A DNA stretch of 62,424 nt from an uncultured Pelosinus sp. (lineage in GTDB: Bacteria > Bacillota > Negativicutes > Sporomusales > Acetonemataceae), in contig UQPB01000018.1 of NCBI GenBank assembly GCA_900542835.1, positions 1-62,424 on the forward strand. The letters run 5' to 3'. The notes beneath the pieces were generated by a model. The model was not told where the DNA came from. It saw nothing but the letters and a program-made list of their open reading frames with translations, and ran no database searches. Every line of letters begins with the position of its first letter. The stretch's first letter is position 1. Made by a program: the position numbers and the translations under genes. Of the stretch, positions 34,989 to 43,959 are shown one piece after another.

Positions 34989-35147
34989 ACTTAGTCTCCT
35001 TCATTTCTCACAGATCGCCCCCGCCAAGCGGCGTCTGTTCAGCGAAAAAAGTGTCTACCTACTACTGTTAGACAAACATACGGGTTATCCTGCTTGCCTC
35101 TGCGCCAACCGTGCGCCGCCAAATACCGATACTGTCGGCTGATGATG

Positions 35148-35180
35148 AAAAAAGCGCCAAAGGCAGGCTGCCTTCAGCGC
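35148..35180 (-). terminator. Terminator after the dprA-like gene
   Basis: On the minus strand GCGC...AAGGCAG/CTGCCTT...GCGC forms a hairpin followed by TTTTTTC. It probably ends the ABC-dprA transcript. Confidence 0.8.
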
Positions 35181-35220
35181 ATTGCCGGCAATAGCCGGCG
35201 GGCTTTTTTCAAATTCGCCA

Positions 35221-35919
35221 TTATAAGCGGCGCATTGTGGAATGCTTCTGTCTGGCGGCAAGCAGTTCCAGCAGCGAATCAACCGAGTCGGCCAGCTGCG
35301 TTTGCGGCCAGGATGCCAGCAGCCGGTTGCCTTCATTACAGGGCTGCGGCGACGGCGGCCGCAAAACCAGCAGCGGCCGCCTTTGTTCCAGCGCGAAACG
35401 GGCGGTATGCATCGTACCGCCATCCACTTCTGTTTCAACAACGATAACCGCTGCCGACAAACAGCTTTGCAAGCGGTCTCTCGCCCTAAAGAAATCCGGC
35501 TCCGGTTCGCGGTCCGGCGGGTATTCGCTCAGCAGGAACCCGCCGGTGTCGAGAATCTGCTGCGCCAGCGGCCCGTTTTCCGGCGGATAGAGGCGGTTAA
35601 GGCCGCAGGGCAGCGTCACGCCGGTCAGGCCGCCCATGGCCAGCACTCCCTGATGGGCCGCCGTATCGACCCCCAGCGCCAGCCCGCTGATAACACCCCA
35701 GCCGGCGGCAGCCAAACGGCTGCCCAGCGTAAAAGCGGCATCACGGCCCCAGGACGATGGCTGGCGGCTGCCGGCCACCGCCACGCAGGGCTTGGTATCG
35801 AGCCATTGCCAGCTGCCGCTGATATATACGGCTTCCGGGCAGTCGGGCAGGGACTTAAGCGCGGCGGGAAACCGCCGGGCGCCGGCCGGTACAATTGTCA
35901 AAGTCGCCATACCGCTCAC
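35221..35919 (-). CDS. Short DprA/Smf-like DNA-processing protein
   Basis: 232 residues covering only the Rossmann core of DprA: VAVAGSRQPSSWGRDAA, VISGLALGVDTAAHQGVL, TGVTLPCGLNRLYPPENGPL and LLSEYPP. The N-terminal SAM-like and C-terminal winged-helix domains of standard DprA (about 360 residues) are missing. The GTG start overlaps the ABC ATPase stop (GTGA); an ATG at 35910 is an alternative. A stand-alone core at the end of a sugar ABC operon is unusual and suggests a paralogue with another nucleotide-binding role. Confidence 0.82.
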   Translation of the reverse strand: MSGMATLTIVPAGARRFPAALKSLPDCPEAVYISGSWQWLDTKPCVAVAGSRQPSSWGRDAAFTLGSRLAAAGWGVISGLALGVDTAAHQGVLAMGGLTGVTLPCGLNRLYPPENGPLAQQILDTGGFLLSEYPPDREPEPDFFRARDRLQSCLSAAVIVVETEVDGGTMHTARFALEQRRPLLVLRPPSPQPCNEGNRLLASWPQTQLADSVDSLLELLAARQKHSTMRRL

Positions 35920-37028
35920 CCTGCTTCCGGCTCAATCGCCAGGCTGCTGGCGGTGTCAAACAGGCGAACCTGTCTCCAGTCCACGCACCAGGACAAATCC
36001 TCGCCGGCGGCGGCCGCCTCGCCGGGAGCGACAACAGCTGCCAGCTCTTGTTCGCCGCACTGCAGATAGATAATCGACTGATTGCCAAAATGCTCGCGGA
36101 ATGTTGCCCGCACCCTAACCGCAGCCACACCGTCGTCACAGTCCTGACGGCTCTGCAAAATCACATTCTCGGGACGGATGCCCAGCTCAACGGCTTTATC
36201 CTGATAATTAGCCAGACGGTTGCGCCACACCGGCGGCAGCGGCAAATATGTCTCTCCCAGGCGCAGAGCCGCTCCCTCCACCCGCGCCGTCAGCAGGTTC
36301 ATCGGCGGACTGCCGATAAACCTGGCGACAAATACGTTTGCCGGACGGTCGTAGATATCGGCCGGCGAGCCGACCTGCTGCAGCACGCCCTGCGCCATGA
36401 CGGCAATCCGCTGCCCGATCGTCATTGCCTCCACCTGATCATGCGTCACATATACCATGGTTGACCGGATGACATCATGCAGCCTGACCAGTTCTTTGCG
36501 GGCGCGCGAACGCAGCTGGGCGTCAAGATTGGAAAGAGGCTCGTCCAGCAGAAAATACGGCGCCCGCTTAACCACAGCTCTGGCCAGAGCCACCCGCTGC
36601 CGCTGCCCGCCGGACAGTTCCCGCGGCTTGCGGCTGTCCAGGCCGGACAAATTCAACATTTCCAGGGCAGTCTCTATCCGCTGCTTGATTTCAGCGGCGG
36701 GAACCTTTTTTGTTTCCAGGCCAAAAGCGATATTATCGCGAATGGACATATGCGGATATAAGGCATAATTCTGGAAGACCATCGCCACCTGGCGGTCTCC
36801 CGGCTCCAGATCATTGGCCAGCTGCCCGCCCAGATAAAGCTGACCGGCGGAAATCGTCTCCAGTCCGGCAATCATCCGCAGCGCTGTCGTCTTGCCGCAG
36901 CCGGACGGTCCCAGCAGCACCAGCCTTTCTCCAGCCCTGACCGTCAGACTTAGATCCGGTATGACCATCACCGGACCAAATTGTTTTCTAATATTGACAA
37001 ACTGTATTTCACCAGGCGTAAACATCAT
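35916..37028 (-). CDS. ABC transporter ATP-binding protein, UgpC/MalK type
   Basis: 370 residues. Walker A GPSGCGKTT (about 38-46), the signature LSGGQRQRVALARA (about 140), Walker B YFLLDEPLSNLDA and the H-loop VTHDQ are all present. The C-terminal 130 residues are the TOBE/OB regulatory part of CUT1-type sugar importers. It powers the two permeases encoded upstream. Such ATPases can serve several importers. Confidence 0.94.
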   Translation of the reverse strand: MMFTPGEIQFVNIRKQFGPVMVIPDLSLTVRAGERLVLLGPSGCGKTTALRMIAGLETISAGQLYLGGQLANDLEPGDRQVAMVFQNYALYPHMSIRDNIAFGLETKKVPAAEIKQRIETALEMLNLSGLDSRKPRELSGGQRQRVALARAVVKRAPYFLLDEPLSNLDAQLRSRARKELVRLHDVIRSTMVYVTHDQVEAMTIGQRIAVMAQGVLQQVGSPADIYDRPANVFVARFIGSPPMNLLTARVEGAALRLGETYLPLPPVWRNRLANYQDKAVELGIRPENVILQSRQDCDDGVAAVRVRATFREHFGNQSIIYLQCGEQELAAVVAPGEAAAAGEDLSWCVDWRQVRLFDTASSLAIEPEAG

Positions 37029-37045
37029 GCTCTGCCTCCAATAGC

Positions 37046-37870
37046 TTAACCCTTAATTCCGGACTGAACAAACGTGTCGACCACCTGCTTTTGGGTAATC
37101 AGATAAGCGAACAGCGGCGGCAGCGAGGTCAGGGAGGCCGCCGCCATCATCACGCCCCAGTCGGTGCCGCCTTCCACATTAGTAAAGGCCTGCAGCGCCA
37201 CCGGCAGTGTGTACATTGATTTATCGTTCAGCACCAGCAGCGGCCAAAAATATTCGTTCCATGAATTAATAAAAAACAGGATTCCCAGCGCGATCAGGCT
37301 GGGGCGCACCGCCGGCAGAATAATCCGCAGCAGGATTTTACCGTGGCCGATACCGTCAAGACGGGCCGCTTCCACCAGCGAAGCGGGCACGCTGCGGATG
37401 CTCTGACGCATCAGGAAAATGCCCAGCCCATCCGCCAGGTGGGGCAGAATAGCACCGCTGTAAGTATTGAGCCAGCCGAGCTTAGCCAAAAGCAGATAGT
37501 TTGGCATCATCGTCACCGTAAACGGTACAAACACCGCCAGCAGACAAAGGTAAAACAGCGCCTCCCGTCCCTTGAAGCGGAACTGGGTAAAGCCGTACGC
37601 AGCCAGCAGGCTGGTCGTCAGTTTTCCCGCAGTCACCATGGCGGCAATAAAAAACGTGTTCCAGGTATAGCGCAGCACTGGCAGCGAGTCCATTACACTG
37701 GCATAATTGTTCAGCGTCGCCGGTGACGGCAGCGGATTCAGCGAGCCGGAAAAAATCTGCTCCGGTGTTTTCAGCGACGTAGCCAGCATCCATACCAGCG
37801 GCAGAAACAGTCCTGTTAAGACAAGCCATAGACCGAGATGGCTGAAAAGCACCGTGCCTTTAATTTTCAT
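37046..37870 (-). CDS. ABC transporter permease, MalG/UgpE type
   Basis: 274 residues with six membrane helices. The EAA loop facing the ATPase is ASLVEAARLDGIGHGKILLRIILPAVRPS. It overlaps the upstream permease gene by 11 bases. It forms the channel with that permease. Confidence 0.93.
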   Translation of the reverse strand: MKIKGTVLFSHLGLWLVLTGLFLPLVWMLATSLKTPEQIFSGSLNPLPSPATLNNYASVMDSLPVLRYTWNTFFIAAMVTAGKLTTSLLAAYGFTQFRFKGREALFYLCLLAVFVPFTVTMMPNYLLLAKLGWLNTYSGAILPHLADGLGIFLMRQSIRSVPASLVEAARLDGIGHGKILLRIILPAVRPSLIALGILFFINSWNEYFWPLLVLNDKSMYTLPVALQAFTNVEGGTDWGVMMAAASLTSLPPLFAYLITQKQVVDTFVQSGIKG

Positions 37871-38786
37871 AGTGAACCCCCTTCTCCAGCACTTTGCCCT
37901 GAAGAATGATGAAGCCGCCGAACAGAATCAGGACCAGTACCGAAAAGGCGGCGGCCTTGCCGGTCAGGAAGAAATTAAAGGCAAATTGATACACCAGAAA
38001 AATAACGTTGCTGCTGCCCTGATCAGGCCCACCGTCTGTCAGCATCTGAATCGGCACAAACATATACTGCGAGCCCATTACAATTGTCATAACCAGAACA
38101 TACAAAGCGGTAGACGAAGTCAACGGCAGGATGATCCGCCAGAAAATAGTCCAGTTGGAGGCTCCGTCCAGCTTCGCCGCCTCAATAATTTCCGACGGCA
38201 CCGCCGTCATGCCCGCCATCAAAATAATAAAATTATAGCCAAAGCATTTCCAGGCCGTAATCAAGCCCAGGGCCAGAATCACCCAGCCGTTGCTTTTAAA
38301 CCAGCTGGGTGGATGAAAGCCGGCCGCACTGAGGATTGCGTTAACCGGCCCTGTCAGCGGATTAAAAATCCAGAGAAAGATAACCGAAGCCACCGCCAGC
38401 GACAAAACGCTTGGCAAAAAAATTGCCGCTTTGTAAAAGGCCTGCCGCCGCGGAATCAGCCGCGACAAAATGAAGGCGCAGACATAGGGAATCGCCAGGT
38501 TCAACGCCAGCAGCAGCAGAATATAAACGCCGGTGTTCCACAGGCCGATCCACAGCTCCCGCGACGCAAGGATTTCCTGATAATTGGCCCAGCCGACCCA
38601 GAGCTGCTGATCGCTGACCATATTCCATTGATAAAAGCTGATCCGCAGCGTTGTCGCCATCGGCACATAGATAAAGGCGATCAGCAGGCTCAGCGCGGGA
38701 AACAAAAACGCCCCCGCCGTAAGCGCGGTCTTATGACGGCGCCAAAAGCCCGGCTGCTGAGAAAAAATTGTTTTCATCATTTCCAT
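37860..38786 (-). CDS. ABC transporter permease, MalF/UgpA type
   Basis: 308 residues with six membrane helices. The EAA loop is SEIIEAAKLDGASNWTIFWRIILPL. Several in-frame ATG codons lie close together at the start; the third (38780) has the best spacing from AAGG. It lies 55 bases downstream of the binding protein gene. Confidence 0.93.
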   Translation of the reverse strand: MEMMKTIFSQQPGFWRRHKTALTAGAFLFPALSLLIAFIYVPMATTLRISFYQWNMVSDQQLWVGWANYQEILASRELWIGLWNTGVYILLLLALNLAIPYVCAFILSRLIPRRQAFYKAAIFLPSVLSLAVASVIFLWIFNPLTGPVNAILSAAGFHPPSWFKSNGWVILALGLITAWKCFGYNFIILMAGMTAVPSEIIEAAKLDGASNWTIFWRIILPLTSSTALYVLVMTIVMGSQYMFVPIQMLTDGGPDQGSSNVIFLVYQFAFNFFLTGKAAAFSVLVLILFGGFIILQGKVLEKGVHYEN

Positions 38787-38841
38787 CCTTATTGGATTGC
38801 CGGCGTCAGCGCGCCGGCAATCCCGTTTTGCCGATGACCGG

Positions 38842-40149
38842 CTATTTAATCAGGCTGTTGACCTTATCCTCGGCATCCTTCAATGCTGCCGCCGGCGCCT
38901 TGTTGCCGCCCAGAATCGCGTCGCGGGCATCAACCAGCGCCTTCTCCGCCTGCAGGCCGTTGGCGCCGGGGAAATTCACCCAGGGGACAACCGCGTCCAT
39001 TTGGGCGGTAGCCGCTTTCATAATACTGTTGTCCTCCAAAATTGGTTTTAGGGCCGGGGTATTGGAAACATCGCTGCGTGGCGGCAGGTAGCCGGTGCCT
39101 TTAATCCAGATGGCCAGCGCCTCCGGCGAGTTGAGGAACTTGATAAACTTCCAGGCCGCCTTCTGCTGCTCCGGATCCTTGGCAAAAATAAATAAGGAAT
39201 TACCGCCGGCGGGAATTCGCCGCGGGTTATCGCCAAACACAGGGAACGGCGCGCCTGCCACTTTAAACTTAGCCGCTGATTCCACCGCCGCCCGGCGGGC
39301 AATGGTACCGATATAATAGGCAACCTTGCCGGCGGCAAACGCCTGGAACCCTTCCTCTGTGGTGGCATGCAGCGCCGCCTTGTCCTGCAGTACTAAATCG
39401 GTCAACTCCTGGTAAACCGCGATTGACTGCGGCGAATTAAAGGCGGCCTTAAACTTGCCGTCCTCCTGTTTTAGAATGCGGGCACCGTTTGATTCCATTA
39501 AGCCCTGCTGCGTCCAGTTGTCGCCGGCCTCCTGGACATAAAGGCCGAAAGCCCCGGTCTTCTCTTTGACAATGCGGGCCGCAGCCTGCAGTTCCTTCCA
39601 GGTCTTGGGGGGCTGCTGCGGATCCAGACCCGCCTTGGCGACCAAATCGCTGTTAATGTACATAACCGGATTTGACACCGAGTAAGGCAAACCGACCTGC
39701 TTGCCTTTGACCTGAGCCAGGGCAAGCACGTTGGGCAGAAAACTCTTCAGGTAATCTTTATCGGCGGCATCGAGTTTAGCGGCGTCGTCAATACTGAAAA
39801 AAGGAAAGCTGTTTGATGCGTATTCGACATAATTATAGCCAATTTGGGCCACCGCAGGCGGATTGCCGGCGGCCAGGGCCGCCTGCAGGTTCTGCATCAA
39901 GCCGGTATATACGTTAGGGTGAAATTTCTCGGTAACCTTGACATCGGGATTTTTCTCATTAAACAGTTTAATCAATTCTGCGACGGCAGGACCGCCAAAG
40001 CTTTGGGAATTAATATGCCAATACTCAATATTCACCACGTTTGACGCCGGTTTCGCCGGCGTCTGGCCGCCGCAGCCGGCTGCTGCCGCCAGCACAAACA
40101 CGAGGCACAAAATTACGCTGATTTTGTTTCTGATTGCCGCGTTTTTCAT
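38842..40149 (-). CDS. Extracellular solute-binding lipoprotein, UgpB/MalE-like
   Basis: 435 residues. A lipoprotein signal ends at AAAAGC (cysteine about 26) after a basic start and hydrophobic stretch. The mature protein is a family 1 binding protein with IEYWHINSQSFGGPAVAELI and a LPYSVSNPVMYINSDL segment, closest in style to UgpB-like proteins for glycerol phosphates or oligosaccharides. Ligand unproven. The gene is first in its operon and is preceded by a sigma-54 promoter, unusual for sugar importers. Confidence 0.93.
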   Translation of the reverse strand: MKNAAIRNKISVILCLVFVLAAAAGCGGQTPAKPASNVVNIEYWHINSQSFGGPAVAELIKLFNEKNPDVKVTEKFHPNVYTGLMQNLQAALAAGNPPAVAQIGYNYVEYASNSFPFFSIDDAAKLDAADKDYLKSFLPNVLALAQVKGKQVGLPYSVSNPVMYINSDLVAKAGLDPQQPPKTWKELQAAARIVKEKTGAFGLYVQEAGDNWTQQGLMESNGARILKQEDGKFKAAFNSPQSIAVYQELTDLVLQDKAALHATTEEGFQAFAAGKVAYYIGTIARRAAVESAAKFKVAGAPFPVFGDNPRRIPAGGNSLFIFAKDPEQQKAAWKFIKFLNSPEALAIWIKGTGYLPPRSDVSNTPALKPILEDNSIMKAATAQMDAVVPWVNFPGANGLQAEKALVDARDAILGGNKAPAAALKDAEDKVNSLIK

Positions 40150-40211
40150 TATCCTTTCTCCTCCTTGTTTTGCTTTTTTAGGTACAGTCAGGATTAGCCA
40201 TAATGATAATA

Positions 40212-40229
40212 AGCAAGAACCGTGCCAAT
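40212..40229 (-). promoter_or_regulatory. Sigma-54 (-24/-12) promoter of the ABC operon
   Basis: On the minus strand TTGGCACGGTTCTTGCT matches the RpoN consensus TTGGCACGNNNNTTGCT completely. The essential GG (40225-40226) and GC (40213-40214) are separated by 10 bases. The predicted start at about 40201 lies about 52 bases before the binding protein ATG. Confidence 0.9.
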
Positions 40230-40285
40230 AACGCGATTACCGGCAGCTCTCCATTTACCCCGGCAGCGGGCTGCTCGCAGCAAGA

Positions 40286-40328
40286 CAGCAGACAGGCGGA
40301 ACGGATAACCCGTCCCGCCTGTCTGCTG
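40286..40328 (-). other. Strong hairpin between the NtrC-type gene and the sigma-54 promoter
   Basis: A 14-bp perfect stem CAGCAGACAGGCGG (40286-40299) with its complement at 40315-40328 and a 15-base loop. No U-run follows in either direction. It may end the upstream transcript or bend DNA between enhancer and promoter. Confidence 0.6.
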
Positions 40329-40380
40329 TTGGCCAGTCGTCATGCATTGGCATGGCGGCTTATAATCGGTTGCAGCATTG

Positions 40381-40432
40381 TTCATGAAGAAATGTTCATG
40401 AAGACGAACATTTCTTCATGAACATTTCTTCA
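40381..40432. promoter_or_regulatory. Triple TTCATGAA palindrome cluster, probable enhancer (UAS)
   Basis: Three perfect TTCATGAA palindromes at 40381, 40395 and 40415 lie within longer overlapping inverted repeats: 40385-40402 with 40415-40432 (18 bp), and 40383-40397 with 40406-40420 (15 bp). They are 180-230 bases upstream of the sigma-54 start site and just 3' of the activator gene, the usual place for binding sites of an NtrC-type activator. A terminator function of the same repeats is the alternative. Confidence 0.7.
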
Positions 40433-41902
40433 GTCTTTGGAATCTTTGCCCGACCGCGGCTGCCCTATCCGGTAGGCCAAGGCCCGAGACGTAATTCCCA
40501 GATAGCGGGCAGTAGCGGCCTGGTGGCCGTTATGCGCCTGTAAAACCGCCTCAACTACATCCTCTGTATAGCGCTTCAGCGGATACCCTTCTGCCGGCAG
40601 CGGCAGAACAATTGCCCGATCCGGCTGCTGCGGCGGCTGCCGCTGTCCGCAGCTATCGTGAAGCAACTGTCCGGCCAGGTGCACCGGCTTTAGTTCGACA
40701 TCATCATAGGCAAAAGTGGCAAAATCAATTACATTGCGCAGTTCACGGATATTCCCCGGCCAGGAGTATTCCCGCAGCATCGCCGCCGTTTCCGGCTGGA
40801 TTGAATTGAAGCGGCGCCCCTTGAGACGGGTAAAATCCTTTAGAAACAGCAGCGCCAGCGGCAGGATCTCCTCCTTTCGCTCCCGCAGCGGTGACAGCAG
40901 TAATTGAGCGATATTAAGCCGGAAAAACAAATCCCGCCGGAATTTGCCGCAGGCTACCTGCTTTTCCAGCGATAAGTTGGTGGCGCAAATAATCCGGACG
41001 TCGGTTTTAATTTTTTTGATGCCGCCCAGACGGTAAAAATCCTTTTGCTCCAGCACCCGCAGCAGCTTTCCCTGCAACCGCAGCGGGATTTCACCAACCT
41101 CATCCAAAAACAGTGTACCGCCCTCGGCCAATTCAAATTTCCCCTTCTGTCCCCTGGCGGCTCCGCCGGTAAAGGCTCCCGGCTCGTAGCCGAATAACTC
41201 GCTTTCGAATAAGGTCGGCGCCAGCGCGGCGCAGTTGATGTCGACAAACGGGCCGCTTGCCTCGGCCGGCGGCTGTCCGTAGTGAATCATTTTCGCGACA
41301 ATCTCTTTGCCGGTGCCGGTCTCTCCCTGGATCAGCACCGGCATGGAACGCTCGGTGTGAAACTGCTGCGCCTGACGGAAAATGGCCTGCGACTGTTCGG
41401 AGAAAGCGCCTACATTGCCGATAATCGAGGCAGCGGCAATCCGGGTCATCCTTGCCAGCTCGCGGCGGGTCTCGGCCGTTGCGGCTGCAACTTCAGCCTG
41501 GTAGCGCTGGTTCCATTGCTGATTTTCGCGCAGCAGCGCCTGGTGCTCGGCAATGCGGTCGATCACACCCGCCAGTTCCACCGCGTCCACCGGTTTGCGC
41601 AAATAGTCGTAGACTCCCAGGCGCAGCGCGGCAATTGCCGTTTCCATATCGCCATAGCCGGTAAACAGCACAACATCGGTGCGCCAGCCGCAGCGTCTTT
41701 GTTTAACGCTCGCCGCCAGTTCAAGCCCCGACATCCCCTGCATACGAATATCTGACAACAGCAGGGGAAAATCCTCTGCTGCCAGCCGCTGCAAAGCCGC
41801 TTCACCGCTGCTGCATTCAACTACATCATGATGCTGGTCTTTTAGAAACCAGTGTACAGCCGCCCGGCTGTGCTCGTCGTCATCCACCAGCAGGATCCTC
41901 AT
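40430..41902 (-). CDS. NtrC-family sigma-54-dependent response regulator
   Basis: 490 residues: receiver (1-120, phosphoacceptor D51 in LLLSDIRMQG), AAA+ domain (about 165-400) and Fis-type HTH (about 440-485, ATARYLGITSRALAYRIG). Walker A is GETGTGKE and Walker B is GGTLFLDEVGEI. The sigma-54-contacting GAFTGA loop reads GAFTGG. ATG at 41902 has GAGGAGGG upstream with 6-base spacing. It overlaps the kinase gene and is predicted to activate the ABC operon downstream. Confidence 0.94.
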   Translation of the reverse strand: MRILLVDDDEHSRAAVHWFLKDQHHDVVECSSGEAALQRLAAEDFPLLLSDIRMQGMSGLELAASVKQRRCGWRTDVVLFTGYGDMETAIAALRLGVYDYLRKPVDAVELAGVIDRIAEHQALLRENQQWNQRYQAEVAAATAETRRELARMTRIAAASIIGNVGAFSEQSQAIFRQAQQFHTERSMPVLIQGETGTGKEIVAKMIHYGQPPAEASGPFVDINCAALAPTLFESELFGYEPGAFTGGAARGQKGKFELAEGGTLFLDEVGEIPLRLQGKLLRVLEQKDFYRLGGIKKIKTDVRIICATNLSLEKQVACGKFRRDLFFRLNIAQLLLSPLRERKEEILPLALLFLKDFTRLKGRRFNSIQPETAAMLREYSWPGNIRELRNVIDFATFAYDDVELKPVHLAGQLLHDSCGQRQPPQQPDRAIVLPLPAEGYPLKRYTEDVVEAVLQAHNGHQAATARYLGITSRALAYRIGQPRSGKDSKD

Positions 41903-43793
41903 GACCATCCCTCCTCTGCGTCATTGCCGGGAAGCGGACAATAAAGCTGGCGCCGCCGTTTTCACCAGCCTGGTAATGAACCTCGCCGCCGCAGCCAGTC
42001 ACAATCTTATTGACAAGCGTCAGGCCCAGTCCCAACGAATCGGCGGCCGCCTTGCCGGAAACAAACGGCTCAAAGATCGATTGGGTCAGATCGGCTCTCA
42101 CTCCCGGACCGTTATCAGTGACAGTCAGAACCACGCCGTCGCGGTTGGCGGTTTCAAGGTAAATCCGCTTGTCTTCGACCGCGGCCGCCTCCAGCGCCTG
42201 CATCGCATTTACCACCAGGTTTATTACAACCTCTTCCAAAGCGGCGTCAGCGCCGGCCACCGCCGGCAGGCTGTCGGCAAGCCGGGTTTCCAGCCGGATG
42301 CCGTGAGCCGCTATCTGCCTGCCTGTCAGCTGCAGAGCCTGTGTGACCACTGCGTTGATATTGCAGGCCTTGAGCCTGCTGTCATCACGCCGCACCAGTG
42401 TCCGCAGGTGATCGATAATAGCGGCCGCCCGGCTTGTCTGAAACGAAATCGACTCCAGACCGGCTATGACTTCCTCGCGGTCTCTTTCCCGGCCCTGCCT
42501 ATAGCCAAGCGCCAGGCCGCTGGCCAGCAGCTTGATCGCATTCAGCGGCTGATTCAGCTCATGGGCAATGCCCGCCGCCAGAAGACCGATCGACGCCATC
42601 TTTTCCGACCGCGCCCGGGATTCGCGTTCGGCCAGCAATTGGTCCTGGGCCTTGCGCCGCATGGAACGGTTAAGCAGCAGGATAATAATCAGACAGCCCT
42701 GCAGCAGCAGCAGACAGATACCGCCAAGTATCTGCCATTTATATGCCTCCCAGACGCTGAATTCGCGGAACGCCACCCGGCTGGCGTCAGGCAGGGCGGC
42801 CGCGTCAATGCCCCAGCGCTGCAGCTGCCGCCAGTCCAGCCAATAACCACCCGCCGGTTCGCCGGCAACCTGCTGGCCAGGCGCCGGCATACCGGCTAAA
42901 ATTGACAGGCTGATATCCGCTGTTCGCCGCCCCAGAAGCTCGCGGTCAATAAAGAAGCCGCCGACAATTCCCGTACCGCCGTAGCTGTCAAAAATGCCGT
43001 AGACCGGTATTTTTGCCGCCTGGCTGATATCGCGGGCAACCACTGACGGAGCCAGCAGACGGCCGTCTACATCCAGCTGCATTGACAAATAGAGAATTGC
43101 AGCACTGTCCTTTATCGCATTCAGGCGTGCCAGCATGTGATAATACGGCTCCTGCGCCAGCGCTGCTATTTCCACCCGGTCCGCATAGGCAGCGCCAGCC
43201 TTGAGGGCTCCGTCCAGCAGCTCCCGCTCCGCCGGGGTAGCACCGGCAACAATGTAGATTTTCTTAAGCGAGGGATGATTGCCAAGCATCAATTCAATAT
43301 TTTTTTGTACTGCCGCCGTCGCCACCACGCCGTAATAATTCGCCGGTGCTTGCCGCAAGCCGTAATCCTCAATATCAATGCCGCTAAAAACCACCGGCAC
43401 CTGGCCAAACACGCTATCCCCGTACAATTGCATGAATGTTGCCGCCTGCTTATAACCGGCGATAACCAGATCCGGCTTATCAGCGGCATATTTGGTTTGT
43501 AAAAACGCGGCCAGCCGGTCAAAATAGGCGGCATCATCCGAATCCTCCAGTTGGATTTCCTCCAGCGAATACGGCAGGCCCAGATGCGTATATTCAGCAA
43601 AAGCGGCGGAAAATCCCTTGCGGGCAAGCGCAATGCCGGGATAATCAAAATTATACGAGAAAATCAATAGAACCTTTTGCGGTGTATCGCCAGGCGCCGC
43701 CAGCGCCGCAGCGGCAAAAAGCACGGCGCCAATAAGCAGCAGCCAACAAACCAGCCGCCGCCATTTCGCCTGTAACGTTATCGATTTGGCCAT
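41880..43793 (-). CDS. Sensor histidine kinase with ABC substrate-binding-like periplasmic domain
   Basis: 637 residues. After a signal/anchor helix (about 12-33), residues 40-330 form an ABC_sub_bind-type domain (LLIFSYNFDYPGIALARKGF, PDLVIAGYKQA, VPVVFSGIDIED). A membrane helix (about 357-377), a HisKA domain with GIAHELNQPLNAIK and an HATPase domain with TVTDNGPGV and LGLGLTLVNKIV follow. It probably binds a small ligand outside the cell and phosphorylates the adjoining NtrC-type regulator. Start ATG 43793, GGAGG 8 bases before it. Confidence 0.92.
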   Translation of the reverse strand: MAKSITLQAKWRRLVCWLLLIGAVLFAAAALAAPGDTPQKVLLIFSYNFDYPGIALARKGFSAAFAEYTHLGLPYSLEEIQLEDSDDAAYFDRLAAFLQTKYAADKPDLVIAGYKQAATFMQLYGDSVFGQVPVVFSGIDIEDYGLRQAPANYYGVVATAAVQKNIELMLGNHPSLKKIYIVAGATPAERELLDGALKAGAAYADRVEIAALAQEPYYHMLARLNAIKDSAAILYLSMQLDVDGRLLAPSVVARDISQAAKIPVYGIFDSYGGTGIVGGFFIDRELLGRRTADISLSILAGMPAPGQQVAGEPAGGYWLDWRQLQRWGIDAAALPDASRVAFREFSVWEAYKWQILGGICLLLLQGCLIIILLLNRSMRRKAQDQLLAERESRARSEKMASIGLLAAGIAHELNQPLNAIKLLASGLALGYRQGRERDREEVIAGLESISFQTSRAAAIIDHLRTLVRRDDSRLKACNINAVVTQALQLTGRQIAAHGIRLETRLADSLPAVAGADAALEEVVINLVVNAMQALEAAAVEDKRIYLETANRDGVVLTVTDNGPGVRADLTQSIFEPFVSGKAAADSLGLGLTLVNKIVTGCGGEVHYQAGENGGASFIVRFPAMTQRRDGHEDPAGG

Positions 43794-43959
43794 CACAGCT
43801 TCCTCCGGACAGGATCTGCTCCCTTGCGGTGTAAAAATTAACCATAATACCGGTTCTCTTTACCACCCCTGTATTCCTGCCTCGACAGTCCACTCTTGCC
43901 GGCGCAGCCGCCGTATGCCGCGCCGGCGCGCCGGCAACACTATTGCCGGAGGTGATAGC

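Noticed and set aside
35068..35076. Spo0A box (TTTGTCTAA) upstream of the sporulation-type kinase
   Set aside because: One mismatch at an important position in a single short site is not enough support.
37707..38837. 376-residue plus-strand frame opposite the ABC permeases
   Set aside because: Antisense to membrane protein genes and rich in Q/R/H from hydrophobic codons read backwards.
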